6,273 bases of DNA, taken from Bdellovibrio sp. ZAP7 (GTDB lineage Bacteria > Bacteroidota > Bacteroidia > Flavobacteriales > Flavobacteriaceae). Shown in pieces: positions 6,078 through 6,273 of the stretch. Position numbers and translations under genes: made by a program. The notes below the pieces were generated by a model. That model was not told the DNA's origin. It saw only the letters and a program-made list of their open reading frames with translations, and did no database searches. The number at the start of each line of letters is the position of its first letter. Position 1 is the first letter of the stretch. The stretch lies in NCBI GenBank assembly GCA_943324165.2, contig CALPKO020000089.1, positions 1 to 6,273 on the forward strand, in the 5' to 3' direction.

Positions 6078-6273
6078 ATGAAAATTTACGCTTTAATATT
6101 ACTTAACATTTTTTTATCGAAAGGATGTGGTTCAGACGAGCAAATAGACATGAAATCTGCAGTGGTTGAATATACCGCAACGACTAGAGGGTTTTTTCAA
6201 AAAGTCACGATTAAAAATCAAGAAGTTTTTGTTACAAAAGACAGAAATTCTGCTGAAATAGGAACAGCAACAA
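6078..6273 (+). CDS. Putative small lipoprotein of unknown function (partial, 3' end outside window)
   Basis: Starting at ATG 6078, an open frame runs for 65 codons to the window end. The N-terminus (MKIYALILLNIFLSKGCGSDE) looks like a lipoprotein signal with Cys17 as the lipidated residue. The lipobox LSKGC has a Lys at -2, so it is not a perfect match. The mature part (SAVVEYTATTRGFFQKVTIKN and onward, with VFVTKDRN) alternates hydrophobic and polar residues, suggesting beta-strands. I do not recognise a named domain. It follows sufS by 20 bp with no terminator or TAnnTTTG box between, so it is probably co-transcribed. From memory, small lipoproteins of this kind sit beside suf genes in some flavobacteria, but that would need checking. 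The full length and any further suf genes lie outside the window. Confidence 0.75.
   Translation, partial: MKIYALILLNIFLSKGCGSDEQIDMKSAVVEYTATTRGFFQKVTIKNQEVFVTKDRNSAEIGTAT

Noticed and set aside
1..6273. A novel defence, mobile or biosynthetic system
   Set aside because: All complete genes belong to known families with intact motifs. There are no repeats of array type, integrase or transposase genes, attachment sites or composition shifts. The gene set reads as core flavobacterial chromosome.

Overview
The window looks like an ordinary chromosomal segment from a flavobacterium (Bacteroidota, Flavobacterium or a close relative). The evidence is low GC content, absence of Shine-Dalgarno sequences before the starts, A-rich leaders, and four promoters fitting the Bacteroidota consensus TAnnTTTG. 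The protein types also fit: an OmpA/P60-type porin-like protein with a calcium-loop linker, a fused OlsF-type aminolipid acyltransferase, and lipoproteins. I see no phage, transposon, CRISPR array, tRNA, rRNA or recent-transfer signature.

Layout. On the minus strand, positions 1-942 hold an exodeoxyribonuclease III gene (181-942). It is followed 34 bp downstream by the 5' end of a lipoprotein gene that runs off the window (1-146). A 143-bp divergent intergenic region with a promoter on each strand separates these from a 600-aa two-domain acyltransferase gene on the plus strand (1086-2888). A very AT-rich spacer (2889-3251) leads to an OmpA-family outer membrane protein gene (true start 3252, end 4520), closed by a strong intrinsic terminator (4539-4571). 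A second spacer ends in a well-formed promoter for a SufS-type cysteine desulfurase gene (4843-6057). That gene is followed after 20 bp by the 5' end of another small lipoprotein gene, cut by the window end (6078-6273).

How the genes relate. Several products concern the cell envelope: OmpA-family proteins anchoring outer membrane to peptidoglycan, membrane aminolipid synthesis, and lipoproteins. The other two are housekeeping: base-excision DNA repair and Fe-S cluster sulfur supply. The transcription units appear to be xth-lipoprotein (minus), the acyltransferase alone, ompA-like alone (terminated), and sufS-lipoprotein. I found no coherent new system. The most interesting points are the acyltransferase fusion with an HX5D-type active-site box, and a sufS separated from the scaffold genes sufBCD but apparently co-transcribed with an unrecognised lipoprotein.
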